The position numbers and the translations under genes were made by a program. Positions 9,044 through 17,912 of a stretch of DNA of 64,000 bases are shown piece by piece (within the stretch, counting starts at the first letter, position 1; each line of letters opens with the position of its first letter). A model generated the notes under the pieces. It did no database searches. It was not told the origin of the DNA and saw only the letters and a program-made list of their open reading frames with translations. This DNA is from Marinococcus halophilus (GTDB lineage Bacteria; Bacillota; Bacilli; Bacillales; Marinococcaceae): positions 186,157-250,156 of the forward strand of contig NZ_NPFA01000002.1 in the NCBI RefSeq assembly GCF_002265875.1. Reading direction: 5' to 3'.

Positions 9044-9147
9044 ATGGATCGAAATGATGCATTCGTTAAAAGAGAGTATATAAAAACAAAAATGTGATGA
9101 ATCCAGGGAACCTGAAATAAATGAATAAGAAAACAGGAGGGGATTAC

Positions 9148-10068
9148 ATGGGACAAGAGGCGGAATCAGCGTGGGACTTTGAAGACTTTGGAAAAGTAAT
9201 GAAAGATGAACCACTGGAAAAGCATACGACCTGGAAGATTGGAGGTCCGGCAGATTGGCTGATTGAGCCGACAAGCGTAGAAGAGCTGACGAACGCGATG
9301 AAATGGATTCAGGAAGAACACCTGCCATGGCGTGCTATCGGCCGGGGCTCAAACCTGCTGGTGGATGATGAAGGCATTGAAGGGGTAGTGTTGAAATTTG
9401 GCACAAAGCTCGCCAATATGGAAAATGATAACGGTACAGTTACTGTGGAAGCGGGTTATCCTTTAGTACGGCTTGCTACAATTCTAAGCAGAGACGGATA
9501 CGGAGGCATGGAATTTGCCGGAGGGATCCCGGGGAGTGTGGGCGGTGCAGTATTTATGAATGCTGGGGCCCATGGCTCTGACATGTCGAAGGTTCTGACG
9601 GAAGCTCTAATCTTATTTCCAGATGGCACAATGGAGTGGATACCAAATGAGGAGATGGGATTTGCCTACCGTACCTCAAGGCTCCAGTCGGACAAAGGCA
9701 TATGTGTTGCTGCCAGATTGAAACTTGAACAGGGCGAAAGGGATGTCATTTTTAAGGAAATGCAGGACTACAAAGAGTACAGAAGAGAGACGCAGCCGTG
9801 GGCCCACCCTTGCGCCGGAAGCGTATTTCGAAACCCTCTTCCGGACCATGCCGGGGAGCTTATTGAAAACATTGGGCTAAAAGGGCACGTGATCGGCGGG
9901 GCGCAGATATCAGAGCTGCATGCGAACTTTATTGTCAACATAGGGAACGCCAAAGCATCTGATGTGCTTGCTTTAATTGAAAAAGCCCGTTCCTCCGTTA
10001 AAGATGCTTACGGCATTGACCTCGAGACCGAAGTGGAAATCGTAAAAAGAAGATCAGCCGATAGCTGA
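9148..10068 (+). CDS. murB: UDP-N-acetylenolpyruvoylglucosamine reductase MurB
   Basis: MurB is the FAD-dependent NADPH reductase that makes UDP-MurNAc. The sequence shows HTTWKIGGPADW at the N-terminus, the FAD loop GRGSNLLV, EFAGGIPGSVGGAVFMNAGAHG, and the Ser-containing active-site segment PCAGSVFRNP, placing it in the MurB type with CAGS-like proton-donor Ser. I chose ATG 9148, behind a strong AGGAGGGG site; the in-frame ATG 9121 has no ribosome site and its extra nine codons encode that site. Length is 306 residues. Confidence 0.95.
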   Translation: MGQEAESAWDFEDFGKVMKDEPLEKHTTWKIGGPADWLIEPTSVEELTNAMKWIQEEHLPWRAIGRGSNLLVDDEGIEGVVLKFGTKLANMENDNGTVTVEAGYPLVRLATILSRDGYGGMEFAGGIPGSVGGAVFMNAGAHGSDMSKVLTEALILFPDGTMEWIPNEEMGFAYRTSRLQSDKGICVAARLKLEQGERDVIFKEMQDYKEYRRETQPWAHPCAGSVFRNPLPDHAGELIENIGLKGHVIGGAQISELHANFIVNIGNAKASDVLALIEKARSSVKDAYGIDLETEVEIVKRRSADS

Positions 10069-10097
10069 TACGCGAGGGAATAGAGGAGGACTGCGGT

Positions 10098-10997
10098 GTG
10101 AGGAAGCCAAATGATGGCAAGCTGGTCTCGCTCGAAGAACACCATCCCAGTTTAAAAGAGCAGCGCCGGCAAAAATCTCGACGGCGGCTGTTCATCTATC
10201 TGGCTGTGTTTTTTATTCTGATTGGGCTGGTTATCTATTTTCAATCTCCGTTAAGTCATATCCGTAGTATTGAAACGAGTGGATCCCATTTTACAGAGAA
10301 GCAGGCTATTAAAGAAGAGAGCGGGGTCCAGGTCGGTACGAATATTTGGGAAATGGACAGAAACGTGATTAAAAATAATGTAGAACAACTGCCGGAAGTC
10401 GAAGAAGCAGAAGTGTCAAGATCTTGGCCAGCGACCGTAAATATTGAAGTTACTGAGTATGAAAAAGTTGCCTACACCCAGGCAGAAGAAGCTTACGCCC
10501 CAGTGCTTGAAAACGGCCATACGCTGACAGAAAAGGTAAACAAGGAGCTTCCCGCCGATGCGCCGCTTTTGCAGAATTTTAATAATGAAGACAGACTCGG
10601 AGCATTTGCTGAAGAGCTTGGTAAACTTGGCGAGGGGGTAACCAACCGGATTTCAGAAGTGTATTTCGAGCCTTCTGAGAGTAATGAAGACAATATTACT
10701 CTTTATATGAATGATGGTCTGGAGGTACGCAGCTCTGTATCAGATTTTGCAGAATACATGGGATCGTATCCATCTATTGCAAGAAACATTGAGGCCGGCC
10801 AGGATGGAGTGCTTTACATGATGAGAGCGCCGTACTTTAAAGCAACAGAATCGGAAGAAGGATCTGTGCAAGGAAATGAAGGGACACAGGAAGTTCCTGA
10901 GGAGAGTTTTATCGAAGGAAACAATACTCCTGAGGGAGCAGAAGGAAGTTCTTCTGAATCAGAAGAAAACAATAGTGGTAATGAAGCTGAACGATAA
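10098..10997 (+). CDS. divIB: Cell division protein DivIB (FtsQ)
   Basis: A bitopic divisome protein of 299 residues. It has a basic cytoplasmic tail, one membrane segment (about 31-49), a POTRA domain beginning ISHIETSG-like (here HIRSIETSGSHF, about 54-123), a beta domain, and an acidic low-complexity C-terminal tail of about 45 residues rich in Glu, Ser and Asn. It starts at GTG 10098 behind GAGGAGGA. In Bacillus, ylxW, ylxX and sbp lie between divIB and ftsA; here there are only 211 non-coding bases, with a small hairpin near 11115-11138 and no clear promoter. Confidence 0.92.
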   Translation: MRKPNDGKLVSLEEHHPSLKEQRRQKSRRRLFIYLAVFFILIGLVIYFQSPLSHIRSIETSGSHFTEKQAIKEESGVQVGTNIWEMDRNVIKNNVEQLPEVEEAEVSRSWPATVNIEVTEYEKVAYTQAEEAYAPVLENGHTLTEKVNKELPADAPLLQNFNNEDRLGAFAEELGKLGEGVTNRISEVYFEPSESNEDNITLYMNDGLEVRSSVSDFAEYMGSYPSIARNIEAGQDGVLYMMRAPYFKATESEEGSVQGNEGTQEVPEESFIEGNNTPEGAEGSSSESEENNSGNEAER

Positions 10998-11208
10998 AAG
11001 AATGAATATTGTTTGAAAATTGCCTTTTCCATTGAAGATAGTTGTTGTAGACTGAAAAGAAGGCGTATTTCTCTTAACTCACCCAAAAATACTGCCATAT
11101 ATTATTAATGGAAGCGCAACCGGAAACATTCTGTTGCGTATGGAATTATAAAAGATGTAATAGCTATAACGTTGAAGCGAAAATAGATCTATAAGGGGGT
11201 GCCCAACC

Positions 11209-12537
11209 TTGAACAGTGAAAATTTGTATGTCAGTCTTGATGTCGGCACATCGTCTGTCCGAGCGATTATCGGAGATATGAGCGGTGGCGCCTTGAAAAT
11301 TATTGGAGTCGGCCGGGCGCCGTCTATCGGTATGAGAAAAGGCGCGATCGTCGATATCGATGAAACGGTTAAAGCGATTAAAGAGGCTGTAGACCAGGCT
11401 GAACGAATGGTTGATCTGGAAGTAAAGCAAGTCATTGTAGGAATTAACGGCAATCAAGTGGAAATGCGGGCATGTAATGGAATCGTGGCTGTATCAAGCA
11501 CAGACCGCGAGATTCAGGATGAGGATGTAGAAAGGGTCATTGACGCAGCGCATGTAATGAGTATACCGCCTGACAGAGAAATTATTGATATCATTCCAGC
11601 CCAGTTTATTGTAGACGGAATGGACGGAATTAAAGACCCGCGTGGCATGCTCGGCACCCGTCTGGAAATGGAAGGGACTATTATTACAGGAGCTAAAACC
11701 GCTTTACATAACCTACTACGCTGTGTGGAGCGAGCAGGACTGGAAATCGCAGATATTGTATTGCAGCCGTTGGCTTCAGGGAGTGTAGCCGTATCAAAGG
11801 ACGAGCGTTCTCTTGGCGTTGCATTAATTGATATTGGCGGCGGCTCAACCACGGTTTCTGTGTTTCAGGAAGGGCAGCTCCAGACAATGTCCTTTCTTCC
11901 GATCGGCGGCAGCCATATCTCCAACGATATTTCTGTAGGCATCAGAACGACTGCAGAAGAAGCGGAGCGCTTGAAGCTTGAGCATGGCCACGCCTTTATC
12001 GATGACGCTTCGGATGATTTGTCATTTTCGATTCAGACGCTTGGCAACAACGACCAGAAAAAATTCACGCAGCTCGAACTCGCAGAGATAATCGAGCCAA
12101 GAATGGAAGAAATTCTTACATTAGTACAGCAGGAGATCTCCCGCATGGGTTATCATGATCTGCCCGGCGGTTACGTGTTAACCGGAGGGGCAGTCATGAT
12201 GCCGGGAACGCTTGAGCTTGCCCAGGACATTTGGAAACAGCATGTCCGTCTTGCCATGCCGGACTACATCGGTGTCCGTGAGCCAACGTACACCGCAAGC
12301 ATTGGCTTGATTGAATTTGCATATAAAAGCATGAAGGTTCATAGTGGGGAGGAGTCCGTTGTAGCCGCAGGACGCTCTGAGAAATACGCTGAATCAGACC
12401 GTCCGGCTTCAGCAGGAGACTCTAATTACCGCAATGGTTCAAGCACGCGCCAGCAAAACCGGACAAAGGAAAAAGATCCGGAAGAGCCTGGGTTTAAAGA
12501 GCGGATGCGAAGCGTATTTAAATCTTTCTTTGAATAA
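11209..12537 (+). CDS. ftsA: Cell division protein FtsA
   Basis: FtsA is the actin-like ATPase that tethers FtsZ to the membrane. The N-terminus shows the phosphate 1 motif LYVSLDVGTSSVRAII, and further on ALIDIGGGSTTVSVF and GYVLTGGAVMMPG, the remaining actin-fold nucleotide motifs. The C-terminal end FKERMRSVFKSFFE is an amphipathic membrane-targeting helix, reached by a linker of about 60 residues. The start is TTG 11209 behind AAGGGGGT; homology begins at once (NLYVSLDVG), so the rare TTG start is well supported. Length is 442 residues. Confidence 0.96.
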   Translation: MNSENLYVSLDVGTSSVRAIIGDMSGGALKIIGVGRAPSIGMRKGAIVDIDETVKAIKEAVDQAERMVDLEVKQVIVGINGNQVEMRACNGIVAVSSTDREIQDEDVERVIDAAHVMSIPPDREIIDIIPAQFIVDGMDGIKDPRGMLGTRLEMEGTIITGAKTALHNLLRCVERAGLEIADIVLQPLASGSVAVSKDERSLGVALIDIGGGSTTVSVFQEGQLQTMSFLPIGGSHISNDISVGIRTTAEEAERLKLEHGHAFIDDASDDLSFSIQTLGNNDQKKFTQLELAEIIEPRMEEILTLVQQEISRMGYHDLPGGYVLTGGAVMMPGTLELAQDIWKQHVRLAMPDYIGVREPTYTASIGLIEFAYKSMKVHSGEESVVAAGRSEKYAESDRPASAGDSNYRNGSSTRQQNRTKEKDPEEPGFKERMRSVFKSFFE

Positions 12538-12579
12538 TTAAGTAACGATGGATAAAACGACTATATAGGAGGACCACAT

Positions 12580-13755
12580 ATGTTGGAATTTGAAATGGAT
12601 ATGGACCAGCTAGCCCAGATTAAAGTCATCGGTGTCGGCGGGGGCGGTTCGAACGCTGTGAATCGTATGATCGAGAACGGTTTACAGGGAGTCGAATTTA
12701 TTGCTGTAAACACAGACGCCCAGGCGTTAAAATTATCAGAGGCAGAAACAAAGCTTCAACTAGGCGGGAAATTGACTAGAGGCCTTGGCGCCGGCGCGAA
12801 CCCGGAGATCGGGAAAAAGGCTGCGGAAGAAAGTAAAGAACAGCTCGAGGAAGCGCTGACTGGTGCCGATATGGTATTTATCACAGCTGGCATGGGCGGA
12901 GGCACAGGTACTGGTGCGGCTCCGGTGATTGCTGAAGTAGCTAAAGAAATCGGGGCTTTGACAGTAGGTGTCGTTACACGCCCGTTTACGTTTGAAGGCA
13001 AGAAGCGTGCAGTGCAGTCCTCCAATGGCATTTCTTCCCTGAAAGAGAAAGTGGACACGTTGATTGTAATTCCAAACGACCGTCTGCTTGAAATCGTAGA
13101 TAAAAGCACACCAATGCTTGAGGCGTTCCGTGAAGCGGACAACGTTCTCCGCCAGGGTGTACAGGGCATTAGTGACCTGATCGCGGTGCCGGGTCTTATC
13201 AACCTGGATTTCGCTGACGTAAAAACCATCATGAGTGAAAAAGGTTCTGCGCTGATGGGAATTGGTATTTCCACTGGAGAGAACCGGGCCGTGGAAGCAG
13301 CAAAGAAAGCCATTTCAAGCCCGCTGCTTGAAACATCTGTGGAAGGCGCCCAGGGCGTCCTGATGAACATCACCGGCGGCTCCAACCTGAGTCTGTTTGA
13401 AGTGCACGAAGCTGCTGAGATTGTATCTGAAGCTTCGGATACAGATGTTAATATGATCTTCGGCTCAGTGATTAACGAAAACCTGAAAGATGAGATCGTC
13501 GTTACTGTTATTGCGACCGGCTTTCAGGATAGTGAAGATCAGCGGAGCGCGCAGGGAACACGCGGCGGCGGCCGACAGACTGTTTCCCGGCAGCAGCCGT
13601 CAAGACAACAGGCTCCGCAGCAGCCACAGCAGCCTGCGCCTCAACAGGAATGGAAGGAAGAGCCTGTTTCTGAAAACGAATCGTCCAGAGAGGGACAGGA
13701 GGAAGACGAAGGACTCGATATTCCAACATTTCTGCGCAACCGGCGCCGCCGCTAA
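12580..13755 (+). CDS. ftsZ: Cell division GTPase FtsZ
   Basis: FtsZ is the tubulin homologue that forms the Z ring. It shows [15 protein letters not shown] near residue 15, the GTP signature GGGTGTG at 106-112, and the T7 loop near [11 protein letters not shown] Gln- and Pro-rich linker follows (about 320-375), and the last residues, [12 protein letters not shown], are the C-terminal peptide that binds FtsA and SepF, plus a basic end. Length is 391 residues. A terminator lies just downstream, so ftsA-ftsZ are the end of the first dcw transcription block. Confidence 0.98.
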   Translation: MLEFEMDMDQLAQIKVIGVGGGGSNAVNRMIENGLQGVEFIAVNTDAQALKLSEAETKLQLGGKLTRGLGAGANPEIGKKAAEESKEQLEEALTGADMVFITAGMGGGTGTGAAPVIAEVAKEIGALTVGVVTRPFTFEGKKRAVQSSNGISSLKEKVDTLIVIPNDRLLEIVDKSTPMLEAFREADNVLRQGVQGISDLIAVPGLINLDFADVKTIMSEKGSALMGIGISTGENRAVEAAKKAISSPLLETSVEGAQGVLMNITGGSNLSLFEVHEAAEIVSEASDTDVNMIFGSVINENLKDEIVVTVIATGFQDSEDQRSAQGTRGGGRQTVSRQQPSRQQAPQQPQQPAPQQEWKEEPVSENESSREGQEEDEGLDIPTFLRNRRRR

Positions 13756-13775
13756 AGCGGGGCAGGCGATAGAAG

Positions 13776-13805
13776 AAAAAAGCGGGCCGGACACGGCCCG
13801 CTTTT
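13776..13805. terminator. Terminator after ftsZ
   Basis: A GC-rich 9-bp stem (13781-13789 with 13794-13802, loop GACA) is flanked by A residues and followed by TTTT, so it could work in both directions. It lies where spoIIGA, sigE and sigG would begin in spore-forming Bacillus. Confidence 0.85.
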
Positions 13806-13880
13806 CTTCGCTGGAGCACACGGATAATAAAGCGATGAGTTTTGTGCAAACCGATCAATAAGCAGAAAGGGCATGATGGC

Positions 13881-14690
13881 ATGAAGCACGAGCCGTTTCA
13901 TCTTTTAACAAACGGCATTCTTCAGCTGGAAACGAAAAGTCCAGCAGTGGCCGCCGGTTTTACCACCAGAACAGATGGCATAGGAAAGCCGCCTTATGAA
14001 AGTCGGAATACGGCTTTCCATGTAGGGGAAGACAATAATACCACTATAAATAATCGCATGATCACTGCCAGGCATATTAACCGCCCGTTATCTACGTGGA
14101 TTGCCGAGGAGCAGGTCCACGGCAGCCGGATTGTGGAAGTGGGCCAAAGCGATGCAGGCAAAGGCAGTGAGCAAAGAGAGACCGCTGTGGCGGAAGCTGA
14201 CGGCCTAATTACGCAATCGAAGGACGTTACGCTTGTGAGCTTTTATGCTGATTGTGTACCTCTGTTCTTTTATACAGAGAGCTCTGCAGTGGCCGGGCTG
14301 GCCCACGCCGGGTGGAAAGGAACTGCAGCGGACATCGGCGGAGAAATGGTACGTGCTTTTATAGAGAAGGGAGTCCCGGTGGAGCAGATGTATGCTGCCA
14401 TTGGGCCGTCGATATCCGGAGCCAACTATGAGGTAAATGAAGCAGTCATCCAATCTTTTCAGGATAAAGAAGTTTTTTTATACCATAAGCCGTGGATTCA
14501 AAAGGCAAACGGCCGGTATGAGCTTGACCTAAAGACTGCTAACAGGCTTCTGCTTGAACGTGCAGGAATAGCTCCCGAACGTATTGTTGTTAGCCGTTAC
14601 TGTACTTACGCTGAGGAAGAGCTGTTTTTCTCCCATCGCCGTGAAAACGGGAAAACTGGACGAATGATGAGTTATATCTATATTATATAG
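13881..14690 (+). CDS. pgeF: Peptidoglycan editing factor PgeF (YlmD, multicopper-oxidase-like laccase-domain protein)
   Basis: PgeF/YlmD proteins are purine nucleoside-metabolising laccase-domain proteins linked to correct peptidoglycan composition. The product shows AGFTTRTDGIGKPPYES near the start, EEQVHGSRIVEV, the Cys-containing metal motif SFYADCVPLFF, GLAHAGWKGT with the His ligand, and AAIGPSISGANYEV. I chose ATG 13881 (269 residues) with an AAAGGG site about 10 nt upstream; an in-frame TTG at 13842 is less likely. It opens the ylmDE-sepF-ylmG-ylmH-divIVA group, directly after ftsZ. Confidence 0.9.
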   Translation: MKHEPFHLLTNGILQLETKSPAVAAGFTTRTDGIGKPPYESRNTAFHVGEDNNTTINNRMITARHINRPLSTWIAEEQVHGSRIVEVGQSDAGKGSEQRETAVAEADGLITQSKDVTLVSFYADCVPLFFYTESSAVAGLAHAGWKGTAADIGGEMVRAFIEKGVPVEQMYAAIGPSISGANYEVNEAVIQSFQDKEVFLYHKPWIQKANGRYELDLKTANRLLLERAGIAPERIVVSRYCTYAEEELFFSHRRENGKTGRMMSYIYII

Positions 14691-14708
14691 GCAGGGAGGA
14701 TGCTGCAC

Positions 14709-15386
14709 TTGAACACTGTGGAATCCAACTGGAAAGCGATAAAACGTAATATCGGCCGTGCCTGCGAAGCCTCCGGCCGGGACCCGGGGGAGGTAACATG
14801 CATTGCTGTTACAAAGTATGTCTCCCCGGAGCGCGCGATAGAGGCAGTGAACGCCGGAATAACCAATTTAGGGGAAAACCGTGTGGAAGGAGCACTTGAA
14901 AAATACGAAGCTGTTTCCGGCCGGGCGGACATTCATTTTATCGGTACCCTCCAATCAAAAAAAGCAAAAAAAATTATCGGTAAATGTGCATACATTCATT
15001 CACTCGACCGCTGGAGCCTGGCAGAAGAAATCAACAAACGGTCCGAAGAAACAGTTACCGAATGCTTCGTGCAGGTGAATGTTTCGGGAGAAGAAAGCAA
15101 AGCAGGGCTTTCCCCGGAAAAGGTGGAACCGTTCATTGAATCGCTGATGAAACTGCCCCGGCTCCGAATCGTAGGATTAATGACGCTCGCCCCATTTGAA
15201 GAGGATGCTGAACGAACCCGGCCGGTTTTCCGGCAGATGAATGAGTTGCGCGGACACATTCAGGAAAAAAGCTGGGCTCATGCGCCTTGCAGTTATTTGT
15301 CTATGGGAATGTCCAACGATTATATGGTAGCTGTTGAAGAAGGCGCTACTCATATCCGGCTCGGCACTTCGCTTGTAGGTGAATAA
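14709..15386 (+). CDS. ylmE: PLP homeostasis protein YlmE (YggS/PROSC family)
   Basis: A pyridoxal-phosphate-binding protein with a TIM-barrel fold that balances free PLP and some amino acid pools. It has VTCIAVTKYVSPERA with the PLP lysine, NLGENRVEGALEKYE, HFIGTLQSKKAKKI and SMGMSNDYMVAVEEGATHIRLG cut from the same conserved C-terminal signature of the family. The GGGAGG site at 14693-14699 touches the ATG at 14700, so TTG 14709 (225 residues) at normal spacing is the more likely start. It follows pgeF by 18 nt. Confidence 0.9.
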   Translation: MNTVESNWKAIKRNIGRACEASGRDPGEVTCIAVTKYVSPERAIEAVNAGITNLGENRVEGALEKYEAVSGRADIHFIGTLQSKKAKKIIGKCAYIHSLDRWSLAEEINKRSEETVTECFVQVNVSGEESKAGLSPEKVEPFIESLMKLPRLRIVGLMTLAPFEEDAERTRPVFRQMNELRGHIQEKSWAHAPCSYLSMGMSNDYMVAVEEGATHIRLGTSLVGE

Positions 15387-15446
15387 AAGACTCCGGCGTT
15401 AAGTAACAAAGCAGCCGGTATCTCTGTGTAAAAAGGAGAGGAGAAG

Positions 15447-15875
15447 ATGAGTTTGCGTTCGAAGTTCCGGCGTTTTTTTGAAATGGACGACGATGTTGTC
15501 GAACAGGAAGTTCCTCTTTCTGAAGAAGAGCAATATGCCCAGCATGAAAACAAGCAGGGGGCGGCGCCAAGCAACGTGGTGAGCCTGCAGAGTGTGCAGA
15601 AGTCCTCGAAGGTGATGCTCTTGGAGCCGCGCAGCTATGAGGAAGTACAGGATATTGCCGATCACCTGTGCAGCCGGAAAGCAGTGATCATCAATCTGCA
15701 GCGGGTGCCAAAGGATCAGGGCCGGCGCATCGTTGATTTTCTAAGCGGTACTGTTTATGCTATCGGCGGGGATATTCAGAAGGTTGGCAGCCAGATCTTT
15801 TTCTGTGCGCCGGAAAATGTAGATATTTCGGGCGCTATTACAGAAATCATTTCAGAAAGGGATGAGCACTATTAA
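15447..15875 (+). CDS. sepF: Cell division protein SepF
   Basis: SepF is a membrane-binding protein that bundles FtsZ filaments and acts beside FtsA. The 142-residue product begins with an amphipathic helix ([16 protein letters not shown]), then an acidic linker, then the conserved globular domain with [25 protein letters not shown] and [17 protein letters not shown]. The length and layout match the family. It is placed between ylmE and ylmG, its usual position. Confidence 0.95.
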   Translation: MSLRSKFRRFFEMDDDVVEQEVPLSEEEQYAQHENKQGAAPSNVVSLQSVQKSSKVMLLEPRSYEEVQDIADHLCSRKAVIINLQRVPKDQGRRIVDFLSGTVYAIGGDIQKVGSQIFFCAPENVDISGAITEIISERDEHY

Positions 15876-15893
15876 AAAGAAAGGGGAGGGATT

Positions 15894-16166
15894 ATGCAGC
15901 TTATAGGTTCTTTGTTGATCAGTTTAATCAGTATTTACCGTATTGTTTTAATTGTTTATATTTTCATGTCCTGGTTCCCAAATGCGAGAGAATCTACGAT
16001 CGGCCAGTTTATCGGCTCGATTTGCGAACCATATTTGGAGCCGTTCCGCCGATTTATTCCACCGCTCGGCCCGCTTGATATTTCACCAATTGTGGCCATC
16101 ATTGTACTCTTTTTTGCAGAATCAGGCATACGGGCGCTGTTTTTTAATGCCGGTGCGTTGTTTTAA
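15894..16166 (+). CDS. ylmG: YggT-family membrane protein YlmG
   Basis: A 90-residue protein with two hydrophobic segments flanking a conserved loop, SWFPNARESTIGQFI and EPYLEPFRRFIPPLGPLDISPI, which is the YggT/YlmG signature. Its exact role is unsettled; it is tied to division and to membrane or osmotic functions in different organisms, and plastid relatives affect nucleoid and thylakoid organisation. A strong GGGGAGGG site precedes ATG 15894. Confidence 0.92.
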   Translation: MQLIGSLLISLISIYRIVLIVYIFMSWFPNARESTIGQFIGSICEPYLEPFRRFIPPLGPLDISPIVAIIVLFFAESGIRALFFNAGALF

Positions 16167-16182
16167 TTGAGGTGAATAAAAC

Positions 16183-16971
16183 ATGAATATGCTCGAACAC
16201 TTCCGTCCAGAAGAAAGGGCCTGGGTGGAACAGGCAGCGGACTGGAAAGAAGCAGTCGAAACCAGCTTTGAAAGACGGCTGACCGATTTTCTCGATCCGC
16301 GGGAGCGGGATATTTTAGCTTCAGTTATCGGCAAAGACGAGACCGTCTACTATGCGTTTGCCGGGGGGAGCGATGATGCTGAGCGAAAACGGGCGTTAAT
16401 TTATCCGTTTTATGAACAGCCGGAGCAGGAGGATTTTCAGCTGATATTGTTTGAGATCTCTTATCCGCAGAAATTCGCTTCCCTTGAGCATAAAGATGTG
16501 CTCGGGGCACTGATGGGCATTGGATTAAAACGGGAAAAGTTCGGTGATATCCTGGAAGGGGAGGGGCGCTTTCAATTCGTGGCAGCTGCTGAAGTCCGCA
16601 GCTATATCGAGCTGAACCTCCCGAAAATTGCCAATGTCTCCGTGACGCCGGTGGAAAAGCCGTTTTCCGCTATGCTTCCAATAGAAGAAGAGTGGGTGGA
16701 ACGCGAAACGACGGTCTCTTCGCTTCGGCTTGATACGTTTATGGCAGAAGCGTACCGGCTTTCAAGAAGCAAAACGCTGCCGTTCATCGAAAAAGCGAAA
16801 GTGCGCGTGAACTGGAAGAAGGTTGAACAATCCTCTTACGTCCTGCACCCCGGGGACTATGTTTCGGTACGAGGGCTTGGCCGCTCCAAATTGATGGAGG
16901 TGCTGGGACGCACCAAAAAAGATAAGCAGCGGATAGTATACGGGGTTAAGGAACAGAAAAGAAAAAAATAA
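16183..16971 (+). CDS. ylmH: S4-domain RNA-binding protein YlmH
   Basis: YlmH has an N-terminal domain of about 180 residues and a C-terminal S4 domain (about 185-262) with the core SSLRLDTFMAEAYRLSRSK and HPGDYVSVRGLGR. Bacillus YlmH works in ribosome-associated quality control, binding peptidyl-tRNA-obstructed 50S subunits in parallel with RqcP; an rqcH gene is also present in this window. Its position just before divIVA is conserved. Length 262 residues. Confidence 0.92.
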   Translation: MNMLEHFRPEERAWVEQAADWKEAVETSFERRLTDFLDPRERDILASVIGKDETVYYAFAGGSDDAERKRALIYPFYEQPEQEDFQLILFEISYPQKFASLEHKDVLGALMGIGLKREKFGDILEGEGRFQFVAAAEVRSYIELNLPKIANVSVTPVEKPFSAMLPIEEEWVERETTVSSLRLDTFMAEAYRLSRSKTLPFIEKAKVRVNWKKVEQSSYVLHPGDYVSVRGLGRSKLMEVLGRTKKDKQRIVYGVKEQKRKK

Positions 16972-16995
16972 TCTTTTTTGTTTTAAAAGAAGGAA

Positions 16996-17029
16996 CTGCC
17001 TTTTTTGCCGCGAATGTAGAAAAAGGCAG
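16996..17029 (+). other. Hairpin between ylmH and divIVA
   Basis: A 10-bp perfect stem (CTGCCTTTTT with AAAAAGGCAG) closes a 14-nt loop. No T-run follows the 3-prime arm, so terminator function is doubtful; it may stabilise the upstream mRNA end. Confidence 0.4.
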
Positions 17030-17080
17030 CAGGCTCTCGGGCCTTTATACATACTTGAATAGGAGAAAGGGTGAACGATT

Positions 17081-17593
17081 TTGCCTTTAACACCACTGGA
17101 TATTCATAATAAGGAATTCACAAGAGGTTTCCGGGGATACGATGAAGATGAAGTGAATGACTTTTTAAAACAGTTGATTAAGGATTTTGAAGATGTCATC
17201 CGCGAACGTGATGAGATGTACGAACGTACGAAAGAGCTGGAGGACCGGATTAATCACTTCTCCAATATCGAAGAAACTCTGAACAAATCAATATATGTAG
17301 CCCAGGAATCAGCAGAAGAAGTGCGGAAAAACGCCCGTAAAGAAGGTGAACTGACGGTGAAGGAAGCAGAAAAAAATGCGGACCGGATCGTCAACGAAGC
17401 ATTGAACAAATCCCGCCGCATTGAGCTTGAAATTGAAGAGCTGAAAAAACAGGCTTCTGTTTACCAGACCAAGTTTAAAATGCTTCTGGAAGCACAGATG
17501 GAGATGCTTCATTCGGATGAATGGCTGAATCTTTCTGAAGAAGAAGCCGCAGAGGCAGAAGTTTATGCAGGCGACGGCGAACGGCTTGACTAA
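17081..17593 (+). CDS. divIVA: Cell division initiation protein DivIVA
   Basis: DivIVA binds negatively curved membranes at septa and poles and there recruits partners such as the Min system. The 170-residue protein starts with the conserved membrane-binding segment PLTPLDIHNKEFTRGFRGY and DEDEVNDFLKQL, then runs as a long coiled coil with a second conserved block (about 75-150), ending in an acidic tail. The start is TTG 17081 behind AGGAGAAAGG; no ATG would give the N-terminal homology. The ileS promoter overlaps its stop codon. Confidence 0.96.
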   Translation: MPLTPLDIHNKEFTRGFRGYDEDEVNDFLKQLIKDFEDVIRERDEMYERTKELEDRINHFSNIEETLNKSIYVAQESAEEVRKNARKEGELTVKEAEKNADRIVNEALNKSRRIELEIEELKKQASVYQTKFKMLLEAQMEMLHSDEWLNLSEEEAAEAEVYAGDGERLD

Positions 17594-17614
17594 CACCGGC
17601 AACTAGATTATACT
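17586..17614 (+). promoter_or_regulatory. Promoter of the T-box ileS transcript
   Basis: TTGACT (17586-17591) and TATACT (17609-17614) are spaced by 17 nt, close to the sigma-A consensus. The -35 box overlaps the divIVA stop codon, and transcription would start just before the T-box leader. Confidence 0.8.
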
Positions 17615-17624
17615 TTTGCATTAT

Positions 17625-17888
17625 CATATTCGACAAACGTTGAAGGGGAGCAGGCAGTAATGTACCGGTCTCAGCGATCTGCGGTTGGTGAAAGCGCAGA
17701 ACCAGGGCATTTTTGTTATCACCCCGGAGTTCCTTAACTGAACAAAAAAGTAAGTTAAGGCGGCTTTTGAAAAGCCGTTATTGCCAATGAAGAGACGAGC
17801 AGGGAGCTGTATGGCTTCCTGCGCTCATCAGGGTGGTACCGCGAGTCATTCTCGCCCCTATGCACGGGGGCTCAGGATGGCTCTTTTT
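17625..17888 (+). promoter_or_regulatory. T-box riboswitch, isoleucine type
   Basis: The diagnostic T-box sequence AGGGTGGTACCGCG is at 17830-17843, inside the antiterminator region. A long, interrupted terminator stem (about 17843-17882) ends in CTCTTTTT. Upstream lies a long structured stem I region; an ATC codon at 17718-17720, followed by A, is a plausible isoleucine specifier, fitting ileS downstream. Uncharged tRNA-Ile would bind and promote read-through. The assignment of the specifier is tentative. This accounts for the 319-base gap between divIVA and ileS. Confidence 0.93.
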
Positions 17889-17912
17889 AATGTAATAAAG
17901 GAGGAAACGGAA

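Noticed and set aside
10998-11208. Promoter for ftsAZ in the divIB-ftsA gap
   Set aside because: Several TTG and TATA-like strings occur, but no pair has acceptable spacing and match; a sigma-H-like reading was too weak to report as a feature.
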